Source: a virus. Taken from it: a stretch of 44,873 nt of DNA. The stretch lies in the IMG/VR virus record IMGVR_UViG_3300028030_000022, positions 1-44,873 of that record; one strand, given 5' to 3'. The translations under genes and the position numbers were made by a program. The notes under the pieces were generated by a model. It ran no database searches. It had not been told where the DNA came from and saw nothing but the letters and a program-made list of their open reading frames with translations. Positions 24,527-31,774 of this stretch are shown one piece after another (position 1 is the stretch's first letter; every line of letters begins with the position of its first letter).

Positions 24527-24892
24527 ATGCTTAAGCTTTGGGGGTTAGTCCCGCCAGAAGGGGCTTTAGAACTTAGCGAGTTTAGCTTATTGCAGTCCGT
24601 TCTGCATGGGTCTAACGACCAGCTTGGCTTTGGGCGTTACTACTATAATGAGTACGGTTTATTCTACGTAGATGAGAATGGAAACCGCTTACAGAACGGT
24701 AAAATATGTGTTCAAGGCTCGTGGGCAAAAGTATATACAACGATTACTGAGGATACGTGGACTGATGAGAATGGTGTTGCATACACTAATGAGGAAATCT
24801 TAGCGTTGCCTGACACATGTTTCCTAGACGCTGTGTTTGATTCAAATGGTCGTCTAGTAGTAGATATTAATAATAATGAAGGAGTGGTTTAA
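24527..24892 (+). CDS. hypothetical tail-region protein, 121 aa
   Basis: It starts four bases after the previous gene with only a weak ribosome site, and its stop overlaps the tailspike start by one base, so the three genes are probably translated together. The protein begins MLKLWGLVPPEGALELSEFS and contains a repeated D/N-E-N-G turn pattern (FYVDENGNRLQNG, WTDENGVAYTNEE) typical of beta-rich phage proteins. It could attach the following tailspike. Function not established. Confidence 0.65.
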   Translation: MLKLWGLVPPEGALELSEFSLLQSVLHGSNDQLGFGRYYYNEYGLFYVDENGNRLQNGKICVQGSWAKVYTTITEDTWTDENGVAYTNEEILALPDTCFLDAVFDSNGRLVVDINNNEGVV

Positions 24893-26673
24893 TGCCATTA
24901 TTTACAACAAAAGAGAGACAAAGTTACGAGAAGGTATTAAACCAATACTCACCAGCTCTTGAAGCGAACATTTCAACGAAGACACTAGAGCTATTCAAAC
25001 GTGCTTACGCAATGGATAAGTATAATACACCTTGGGAGAAAGCGTTTAGCGATTATGGTGCAACACAGGATGATGGATGGAGCAACAGCGAACATTTAAT
25101 TACTGGGACAAAGTATTACTTTAGTTCAAGTACTGGTAATGACAATAATGATGGACTAACTCCTGCGACAGCTAAGAAGACTGTAATTGCAGCATTAACA
25201 ATTCTTAGGGATAGTCCAGCAGGTACTGGTGTATTGTTTAAACGTGGAGATATCTGGGATGCTTCAAATGGGTTTGAAAACTATACAGGATACTCAAAAG
25301 ATGCTATTGGTACAGTCGATAACCCGATGGTAATAAGCTGTTGGGGTGTGGGGAACTTACCTAAGTTTACGAGTCTTGCACCAGCAGCTCTGACATGGAC
25401 TGATAATGGGGATGGGACATGGTATTCAGAAGATATGTACGCTCCAAATAATAAAATTTCTGGGTTGATGCTAAATGGTATATGGGGAATAGCTTCAAGT
25501 ACCCTATCTGGCCTCTTAACAGAAGATGGCGCAAAATGGTATCATGACTCAGGAGCAGGTAGATTGTATGTTAATACTGACCCTGTAGCTTTCATTGATA
25601 TACAGTTTGCACAGCATCTTAGCTGGTTTAGATTTGCAGCGAACACTAGAAGTCTTAATATTTCTTATCTTGAAATAGGGCACAATAGAGACTCGAATAT
25701 TCAGCTACAATACTCAACTATCAGTAACGTATCTATTCATAACTGTACTTTGGGTGAAAAGTCTAACAGGTCGGTTATATATTCTGGGGTAAATTTTAGC
25801 TTTTATAATAATATTATGAATGCTAAAGAACCTGATAGTAGCAGATACCATGCAACATCCCATACTTGTTACGGCTTCGAGGGTCTCTATGTAGTTATTC
25901 CAGATGATGCCGTTGGAAATATATCAATTATAAATAATACTTTCAAAGATTTTAAACATGCAAATATCTTGGTAACTAAAGCAGATGGACTAAAAGTAGA
26001 AGACAATATAGCAATAAATATTACTAAAAATATTTTAACAATGGCTGATTGGCTAGATTATGGTGGTTCATACTCTATAGAAGCTCTTGTTAATAATGTA
26101 TCTTTTAATAATAACTTACTCTATAAAGTTAAAAATGTGCAACTAACTGGTACTACAACAGTAGAGTACAACATTTTCTATAAAACTAAAGACTCTGACT
26201 TAGACACTAAGTCTGGTGGAAATATTGGGTACGCTATTCAAAATAACCAAAGGACAGACCAACCATATAGTCCAAGCATCGCAAATAATGTAATGTTCAA
26301 ATGTGATAGTGGGGGTGTCATGATACAAAGTAACTTCAACGGTGTAATGGATGGGATGATAACAGAGAAGAATATTATGTTTATGAATGGACAAAGAACT
26401 ATGCATCCAACAGCAACTACGAACAAGGGTGTACAATTTATGTTATTTGCACTTGACTCTAGATACACATACCAACCTATTAATACAATAACTAGAGATA
26501 ATGTTATGTTCTCCGAATACACCGATAAAGTCATTTACTACGGCAGGGGTGATGAACAAACAAATAATGAGAACTATTTGAGTATAGAAGAAGCACAAAG
26601 TAAAACATACAGTGATGGTACAGTTTTTGAACGAAACGTTAACGTTGACTTAGCAGAGCTAGTGGAAGTTTAA
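24892..26673 (+). CDS. beta-helix tailspike protein 1, 593 aa
   Basis: Residues about 75-105 have YYFSSSTGNDNNDGLTPATA, the usual entry motif of right-handed parallel beta-helix proteins in phage spikes and polysaccharide lyases. The following 400 residues carry short periodic strands rich in Asn (NISYLEIGHNRDSN; SNVSIHNCTLG; ISIINNTFKDFK; GLKVEDNIAINITKN), as in a beta-helix stack. Such spikes bind and often degrade host surface glycans. The N-terminal 20 residues (MPLFTTKERQSYEKVLNQYS) resemble those of the 130-aa protein at 27009, suggesting a shared attachment peptide. Composition becomes more AT-rich after about 25600. Confidence 0.8.
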   Translation: MPLFTTKERQSYEKVLNQYSPALEANISTKTLELFKRAYAMDKYNTPWEKAFSDYGATQDDGWSNSEHLITGTKYYFSSSTGNDNNDGLTPATAKKTVIAALTILRDSPAGTGVLFKRGDIWDASNGFENYTGYSKDAIGTVDNPMVISCWGVGNLPKFTSLAPAALTWTDNGDGTWYSEDMYAPNNKISGLMLNGIWGIASSTLSGLLTEDGAKWYHDSGAGRLYVNTDPVAFIDIQFAQHLSWFRFAANTRSLNISYLEIGHNRDSNIQLQYSTISNVSIHNCTLGEKSNRSVIYSGVNFSFYNNIMNAKEPDSSRYHATSHTCYGFEGLYVVIPDDAVGNISIINNTFKDFKHANILVTKADGLKVEDNIAINITKNILTMADWLDYGGSYSIEALVNNVSFNNNLLYKVKNVQLTGTTTVEYNIFYKTKDSDLDTKSGGNIGYAIQNNQRTDQPYSPSIANNVMFKCDSGGVMIQSNFNGVMDGMITEKNIMFMNGQRTMHPTATTNKGVQFMLFALDSRYTYQPINTITRDNVMFSEYTDKVIYYGRGDEQTNNENYLSIEEAQSKTYSDGTVFERNVNVDLAELVEV

Positions 26674-26744
26674 CGGTACTTTCGACCAGAACTTCTAAAA
26701 CAAGCCACACGACACCTGAATACCAACCAGTAAAGGAACTCTAA

Positions 26745-26987
26745 ATGAAACGCACAAAGGAACAACAAACCGAACTCGTAGCGAAATTTGAACGCGACGT
26801 TAAGAGTTATCCACGTTGGTACAGGCTACTCTTAGCGACCGATCAATGGCTCGGTGTACTATTGTTCAACACTTCGCAAGACGAGACAATCTCAAGCTAC
26901 ATCGGACGCACAGGTAAGCATAAATGGCTGTGCTACCTATTACGAAAACTTCAAGCTAGGCACTGTTTGCGTAGTCTAGGTGAATAA
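26745..26987 (+). CDS. small protein with SQDET/GRTGKHKWL/HC motifs (intact copy), 80 aa
   Basis: AAGGA precedes the ATG. The protein is basic, with a hydrophobic-aromatic middle (RWYRLLLATDQWLGVLLF) followed by NTSQDETISSYIGRTGKHKW and ARHCLRSLGE at the end. From memory, small phage proteins with a DQ..N..(G)..DET.S...GR....HC pattern occur near lysis genes, but I cannot name a function. A second copy lies at 30778-31156. Each copy follows a beta-helix tailspike gene. It might be a membrane-associated lysis accessory or a spike-linked factor. Confidence 0.72.
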   Translation: MKRTKEQQTELVAKFERDVKSYPRWYRLLLATDQWLGVLLFNTSQDETISSYIGRTGKHKWLCYLLRKLQARHCLRSLGE

Positions 26988-27008
26988 CTTAATTTATAAA
27001 GGAAAAAT

Positions 27009-27401
27009 ATGCCAGTAATTACAACAACAGAAAAGCAAGCGTATGCCGAGGTTGCAGGAAAGTCAAAAGAGATTGTCACTGACGTTACTGGTGCAAATGT
27101 GTTTGTACAAAAAGCAACAACAAACAAACATTATTTATCCCCTAGAATGCCACTACCAAATTCACCGACAACTAACACAAATATAGGGACAACTGTAACT
27201 TCTTATGATATCGGCACGACTGCAACTTGGGACGGGTACAAATGGATATATACAACTAATTATGGATGTACTACATCAAATAGACCATCATTAACTGTAA
27301 ACAACTTTGACAAGTATTCACAAGTATTCGGTACAACACTCGGAAAACCAATTTGGTGGAATGGATCTGACTGGGTTGCTGCTACTGGTGCAGTAGTGTA
27401 A
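27009..27401 (+). CDS. small tail-fibre-like protein, 130 aa
   Basis: The N-terminus (MPVITTTEKQAYAEVAGKSK) is similar to that of tailspike 1, and the C-terminus ends GKPIWWNGSDWVAATGAVV, a signature seen at the ends of many phage fibre or spike proteins (GKPIWWNG..W.DA.G). The middle is Thr/Asn-rich and beta-like. The ribosome site is AAAGGA. It could be a stripped-down spike, consisting of an attachment peptide and a tip domain, or the remnant of a longer one. Confidence 0.7.
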   Translation: MPVITTTEKQAYAEVAGKSKEIVTDVTGANVFVQKATTNKHYLSPRMPLPNSPTTNTNIGTTVTSYDIGTTATWDGYKWIYTTNYGCTTSNRPSLTVNNFDKYSQVFGTTLGKPIWWNGSDWVAATGAVV

Positions 27402-27416
27402 TGGAAACCTAACGAC

Positions 27417-28013
27417 ATGACAGACGATACACAAAAGAATCTCATTCAACGCCACGATAAGCGGTTGGATGAGCACGATAACACAATACGAACTTTAGTC
27501 GCCTCCGTTGAACAGCTCGTCGAAACACAAGCTGTTACCAACCAGAGGCTCGAAGAAATCTCAAGGTTTCTTTCTAAGCAAGCTGTTTTCAGTACCCGCT
27601 TAGACGACTTAGATAGAAACTTGTCTGAGTCATTTAAACGAGTACACGAACGAATTGATAAGCTTGAAAATACGCAAGACTCTGAAGTTGGTTGTAACAG
27701 CGTTAGACTCCTCAACAGGGACTTAACACATCTTACAGAGGACATTGATAGACTCGTCAATAGTGTTTCCACAATGGCGGGTAAAGTAGATACACTTGAA
27801 GAGCACCAAAGAAGCTTCTTATCTCCTAGCACAATAAAATGGATAGCAGGATTTATTATAGTTTACATTATAGGGTTCGGAAGCTACACCGCTGGAAGTA
27901 TAAATAGTATTAATAGTACAATGACAAAGCATACAGTTCTACTTGACACAAATTCAAAAGAACTTACAAGGTTTGAGCACTGGCTCGGCTTTATGCAGCA
28001 CGATAAGAAGTAA
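27417..28013 (+). CDS. coiled-coil protein with one membrane segment, 198 aa
   Basis: Residues 1-135 are a charged coiled coil with heptad-like repeats (QRHDKRLDEHDNTIRTLV, LDDLDRNLSESFKRVHERID). Residues 140-158 form one transmembrane helix (IKWIAGFIIVYIIGFGSYT), leaving a short C-terminal tail with further helix. The gene sits directly before the holin candidate, 10 bp apart. A lysis-accessory or membrane-anchoring role is likely from position. It is not an Rz-type spanin, because the membrane segment is near the C-terminus and spanins lie at 31157-31724. Confidence 0.65.
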   Translation: MTDDTQKNLIQRHDKRLDEHDNTIRTLVASVEQLVETQAVTNQRLEEISRFLSKQAVFSTRLDDLDRNLSESFKRVHERIDKLENTQDSEVGCNSVRLLNRDLTHLTEDIDRLVNSVSTMAGKVDTLEEHQRSFLSPSTIKWIAGFIIVYIIGFGSYTAGSINSINSTMTKHTVLLDTNSKELTRFEHWLGFMQHDKK

Positions 28014-28023
28014 GGAAACACTT

Positions 28024-28218
28024 ATGAATGAAAAAGAAAAGAGCCGTCAAAGGTTATTGTGGTTTAGCTTCTGGTTTATAGTTGCTGTTACACTAATGGC
28101 TTTCGGAAGCGTTTGGCTTGGTATGAACATAGATGGAATCAACGGTATAGTTGGGACTACAATAGGTGCGTTGAGCTTACTTGGGATAGGTAACTTAGCA
28201 ACGAAGCCTGGAAAATAA
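28024..28218 (+). CDS. holin candidate, two membrane segments, 64 aa
   Basis: The start is the ATG at 28024 because AAGGAAACACTT precedes it; the longer frame reaching back to 27943 has no ribosome site and overlaps the upstream gene. There is a short charged N-terminus (MNEKEKSRQR), TM1 at 11-33 (LLWFSFWFIVAVTLMAFGSV) and TM2 at 40-58 (GIVGTTIGALSLLGIGNLA), then a short basic tail. This is the size and layout of class II holins, which open the inner membrane to release the endolysin. Other small membrane proteins cannot be ruled out. Confidence 0.72.
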   Translation: MNEKEKSRQRLLWFSFWFIVAVTLMAFGSVWLGMNIDGINGIVGTTIGALSLLGIGNLATKPGK

Positions 28219-28228
28219 AGGAATAAAT

Positions 28229-30544
28229 ATGAGTACAAAGATGTTAGAGAGTACGTGGGACGAAGTTGACGCAGCAACTATTAATGCTAAGATTGTAAGT
28301 TCTGAAGCGGAGTTAATGGCTCTTGGAACGGATGGTAAGACGAAGCCAAAGCGTGTGTTCTGGGATGACGAATTAAGGGGTGGTTCATTTACACTTTCAG
28401 AGAATCCTGAAGCGGATGATGGTGGTATATGGTTTAACGGGTATAGAAGAGATTTTAGTGGGGATGTACTTACTAAGTGGTTTGGTGTAGATGATTTAAG
28501 CATAAAGAAGTGTCACGACTATGCAAATTCTAATAATTTAAAAGTGTTTGCATCTGGAGATATACTGCTTACTGGAACTTCCGTTGTAAATATTGAGACA
28601 GATTGTGACTACAGTAATGCAAATATAGTTGTTGATGGGTGGTCAGGAAACTTTAAAATTACCGGAAATACTGTAACAGAGTATATTTCAGGAGATGCGA
28701 TATTTGACAAGTTACAAGCATCGGCTACTATAAGTAAAAATAGTAGCTACATAGACACTTTATCTGATGAGCCTAGTCTGAAAAATAGCTATATTCAGGT
28801 TGAAACAAATACACCAATATATACATATAGGGGAGCGAATGTAAACTATACAGAGTATAACTTAATTACAAACAAGGGTCTTTTAATAAAACCTTTAATT
28901 ATGGATTTGACAAATGTATCAAAATTAAGAGTCTTAAAAAGCAGCGGAAGAATATTGAAGATTAAAGGTTTTAGTATATCTGAAAAAAATCTCAGCTCAC
29001 TGCTTGGAGGAATATTATTTGACATACAAAGAAATGACACCATAGTCGAAAGTACCTATTTTGAAAGAGACGACAACTTCGCACTATTCAATGGTGACAG
29101 AATACGAGTTAGTAATGCGTATAATGTAAAAATTGAAGATGTAATTGGGCTTCCAATAGACAACAGTGATGCTTCATATGGGTATTTAACAAGATTTGAT
29201 TCAAGCATGAAGGTCACAGTAGAAGGTGCATTTTGTGACGGAATTGGATGGGGTGCTACTGGTAACAGACAAAATAGAGACATCACGTTTATGGATTCAA
29301 GTTTATCAAGGATTGATTTTCACGAAGTTCTATATGAGAGGCTTCTTGTAGAAAATTGTTCAATAGGTGCTGCTGCAATAACACTATCTTGCATAGGTGA
29401 TGTGGTTGCAAATAATAATAGACTGGTATTAAGACAGCAAGATATTACAGGAGGAAGAAGCCTATTTATATCAACAAGAAATGACTGCGGAGGAGGTTTT
29501 ATGGATGGAAACCTATATGTAAATGGTCTTAGCGTTATTGGTAAAGACACTACATTGACTTCAGCTGATTTCACTTACGATAAATTCTTTTTAGTTTACG
29601 CAGATGGAACAAACCAATATTCAGATGTAATACTTGATAAAAACCTAATCAACAATGTAAGGTTCAATTCTATATTCGCTGAAAATATTAAGATAGACGA
29701 TAGTACTATTGGAATGTATCCTTTTCTATATGCAGCTGATGGAGTCGACACATATAAGGCTCCATTAAATATATCAATACTTAACTCAAATGTGAACATG
29801 TTTACTCTAAAGATGTCATATTTTGAATTGCCCAATTACTCAGTTTCTGACACGTCAATATATGAGAACACTGATTTTAATATGTCGCTAATACTTGATA
29901 ACGTATCAACTGACAACGTAATAATTAGTGGGAACAGAACGGATGTAGGTCTTGTGACAAAGATAACACTAAATAACGCTAAACCAACTGTTTTTAAAAT
30001 AGGTCAAAATGGAAAATGTGATATTGAAAACACAGTATTGAGTTGCCTTGAAACAACTGTAAATAATGGATACATAAGAATTGGTATTGGAGGAATGTCG
30101 AAAATTATTCCATCGGCTGCTTATGACTTAAATGACGACACAACACATGGAATATATTTGATAAATACTGGAAGACACATAGTTTCAATATCAAACTCAA
30201 TGACAGAAATTATTGATAGGACGCACGAGATAGGTGTAGCATCGTGTAAAATATCTTGTTGCCAAATAAGAAAAGGATACGACAGCAATTATGCAATACC
30301 TATAAGTAGCACAGATGGTTCTTCAGTAATAGATGTCCCTTTAGTTATTGGAAACACCTACCAAATAACAAGCGGATACAGCGGTGATTCATCTAACTTC
30401 TGCGTTAGCTACATGCACATGAGAACTTCTGATTTAAATAAAGTTGCTACAAGTTCAGGGTACATTGTGTTTTCTCCTGATTCTAGTGATTTAAATATAT
30501 CAACAGCTAGTGATGATTTTCGAAATATAAAACTAATACCGTAG
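28229..30544 (+). CDS. beta-helix tailspike protein 2, 771 aa, chimeric composition
   Basis: The N-terminal 90 residues contain DDGGIWFNGYRRDFSGDVLT then KWFGV, the typical spike entry motif before a pectate-lyase-like beta-helix. The rest shows many short strands (ANIVVDGWSGNFKITGN; VLKSSGRILKIKGFSISE; ISILNSNVNMFTL), as in a large right-handed beta-helix, and a beta-rich C-terminus. From about codon 90 (28500) AGA and ATA codons and AT content rise sharply relative to the neighbours, which suggests that the receptor-binding part was acquired by exchange. It lies between the holin candidate and a small membrane protein. Confidence 0.8.
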   Translation: MSTKMLESTWDEVDAATINAKIVSSEAELMALGTDGKTKPKRVFWDDELRGGSFTLSENPEADDGGIWFNGYRRDFSGDVLTKWFGVDDLSIKKCHDYANSNNLKVFASGDILLTGTSVVNIETDCDYSNANIVVDGWSGNFKITGNTVTEYISGDAIFDKLQASATISKNSSYIDTLSDEPSLKNSYIQVETNTPIYTYRGANVNYTEYNLITNKGLLIKPLIMDLTNVSKLRVLKSSGRILKIKGFSISEKNLSSLLGGILFDIQRNDTIVESTYFERDDNFALFNGDRIRVSNAYNVKIEDVIGLPIDNSDASYGYLTRFDSSMKVTVEGAFCDGIGWGATGNRQNRDITFMDSSLSRIDFHEVLYERLLVENCSIGAAAITLSCIGDVVANNNRLVLRQQDITGGRSLFISTRNDCGGGFMDGNLYVNGLSVIGKDTTLTSADFTYDKFFLVYADGTNQYSDVILDKNLINNVRFNSIFAENIKIDDSTIGMYPFLYAADGVDTYKAPLNISILNSNVNMFTLKMSYFELPNYSVSDTSIYENTDFNMSLILDNVSTDNVIISGNRTDVGLVTKITLNNAKPTVFKIGQNGKCDIENTVLSCLETTVNNGYIRIGIGGMSKIIPSAAYDLNDDTTHGIYLINTGRHIVSISNSMTEIIDRTHEIGVASCKISCCQIRKGYDSNYAIPISSTDGSSVIDVPLVIGNTYQITSGYSGDSSNFCVSYMHMRTSDLNKVATSSGYIVFSPDSSDLNISTASDDFRNIKLIP

Positions 30545-30565
30545 CGCATTGGTTATAAAATACAA

Positions 30566-30739
30566 ATGTTAAAAATGGAAACAACAACACAAGAATTAAT
30601 CTACCAAGATAATAGCTTGGTAGTAGGATTATCTGGCTCAATAGTATTACTTGCAATTAAAAAGTATATAGAAGACAAGGAGATTCAAACTCTCCTTAAT
30701 AGAGCTGTATTATATGTGGAACAAAAAGGCAAAGAGTAG
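30566..30739 (+). CDS. small single-membrane-segment protein, 57 aa
   Basis: This frame runs from ATG 30566 (or the in-frame ATG at 30575) to TAG 30739. It encodes a polar start, one hydrophobic helix (SLVVGLSGSIVLLAI), a basic stop-transfer stretch (KKYIEDKE) and an amphipathic helix (IQTLLNRAVLYVEQKG). The ribosome site is weak, so confidence is limited. It fills an otherwise empty gap after tailspike 2 and could be a second holin-like or lysis-related protein. AT-rich codon use matches the preceding spike, consistent with joint transfer. Confidence 0.5.
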   Translation: MLKMETTTQELIYQDNSLVVGLSGSIVLLAIKKYIEDKEIQTLLNRAVLYVEQKGKE

Positions 30740-30777
30740 CCAAAAGTAATTCAAAATATATCGATGGTAAGATTAAG

Positions 30778-31156
30778 ATGCAGTATGCTAAATACTTCAT
30801 TAACCAAATAGACCCATTAGTAGTTAAGAAATATGGAAGTAAGTTTGAACCTATCATTGAAGCTAAAGTGGTAGAGACATTTGGTACAAACCTAAATAAG
30901 TATAAAGAATATACTTGTGAGCAGAACAGTAAAAACTTAGATGAACTATATGCTAAGTTTGAAAGAGATGCGAAAAAAGGGAGTAGATGGATGAGACTTT
31001 ATTAGTCTTATACCAACTGCTAAATGTAGTATGGTTAAATGGCTCACAAGATGAGACGGTTTCCAGCCATATAGGTCGTACTGGAAAACATAAGTGGTTA
31101 CGTAATATCTTAAAAAGATACAGAGTAGCCATTGCTTCAAGAGTAGAGGAGAGTAG
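30778..31156 (+). pseudogene. second copy of the SQDET/HC protein, broken by two one-base shifts
   Basis: Frame 1 (30778-31005) encodes an N-terminal extension of about 55 residues and then YAKFERDAKKGSRWMRL, aligning with VAKFERDVKSYPRWYRL of the intact copy at 26745. Adding one T to the T run at 30998-31000 continues the match through NGSQDETVSSHIGRTGKHKW. Adding one A to the A run at 31112-31116 continues it to HCFKSRGE and TAG 31154-31156, against HCLRSLGE in the intact copy. The repaired stop directly abuts the spanin ATG at 31157. As it stands, a 71-aa frame (30987-31202) reads the middle only. It is either a real pseudogene or carries two homopolymer sequencing errors. Confidence 0.75.
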
Positions 31157-31534
31157 ATGCCAAGTGTTACTAAAGATGGTATTATTGCCACGATCACGAT
31201 AGCCTTCATTGTTGGGCTGTACGTTTATATCCACACCTTAACGACCCGTAACAAGACCTTAGAAAGCAACTTACTTCGTGCTAAGGTTGAGCTCACACAA
31301 GCACAGTCAGCAGCACGTCAGTGTAAGGCTGCTGTTATCACACAGAATAACGCTATATTTAAGGTACAACAAGAGCGTGATACTGCGCTCAACGAACTCA
31401 GTAAGTGGAAGAAAAGACCACCAAAAGTTAAGTATAAGGTTATCCATAAAATTATAAAGGTAAAATCAAATGACTGCAAACAGATTAAAGATACTCTCAA
31501 CGCTGTACGTAACATTAATCCTGATGACCTTTAG
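31157..31534 (+). CDS. Rz: inner-membrane spanin, Rz-like, 125 aa
   Basis: One N-terminal transmembrane helix (residues 8-26, GIIATITIAFIVGLYVYIH) is followed by a periplasmic coiled coil (LESNLLRAKVELTQAQSAAR and QQERDTALNELSKW) and a Lys-rich linker. Cys residues at about 56 and 108 could form disulfides between subunits. GAGGAG precedes the ATG. The outer-membrane partner gene starts inside this gene in the +1 frame. Spanins join inner and outer membranes and fuse them in the last step of lysis, which implies a Gram-negative host. Confidence 0.87.
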   Translation: MPSVTKDGIIATITIAFIVGLYVYIHTLTTRNKTLESNLLRAKVELTQAQSAARQCKAAVITQNNAIFKVQQERDTALNELSKWKKRPPKVKYKVIHKIIKVKSNDCKQIKDTLNAVRNINPDDL

Positions 31535-31724
31535 CGGTTGCTGTATAGGAACCTGTGAGCCAGAAATTAGATACGTTGATAAACCCTACGAGGTAAGAGT
31601 TCCTGTTAAGTGTGTTGTACCAAAAGCTCACTGTGACTTCAACAGAACTACTGATACTGAAGTTATAAGCTCAATGCTAGAGTGTATTATTAATCTTAAA
31701 CGTTCAGAGAAGGTTTGTCAATAA
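31470..31724 (+). CDS. Rz1: outer-membrane spanin lipoprotein, Rz1-like, 84 aa
   Basis: The gene begins inside the Rz-like gene (65-bp overlap, +1 frame) with AAAGG upstream. A signal peptide (LSTLYVTLILMTFSGC) ends in a lipobox-like TFSGC with the lipidated Cys at about residue 24; Phe at -3 is slightly unusual. The mature part has Pro/Val-rich stretches (KPYEVRVPVKCVVP) and several Cys. It pairs with the inner-membrane spanin across the periplasm. Confidence 0.85.
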   Translation: MTANRLKILSTLYVTLILMTFSGCCIGTCEPEIRYVDKPYEVRVPVKCVVPKAHCDFNRTTDTEVISSMLECIINLKRSEKVCQ

Positions 31725-31774
31725 TTAACATAAACGCCAAACGGTGTGTATAAAGAAGAATAAAAGGAGATTTA

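Noticed and set aside
30985-31005. Programmed frameshift in the split SQDET/HC gene
   Set aside because: The reading frame needed changes twice and no slippery heptamer is present at either place; two one-base deletions explain the alignment fully.
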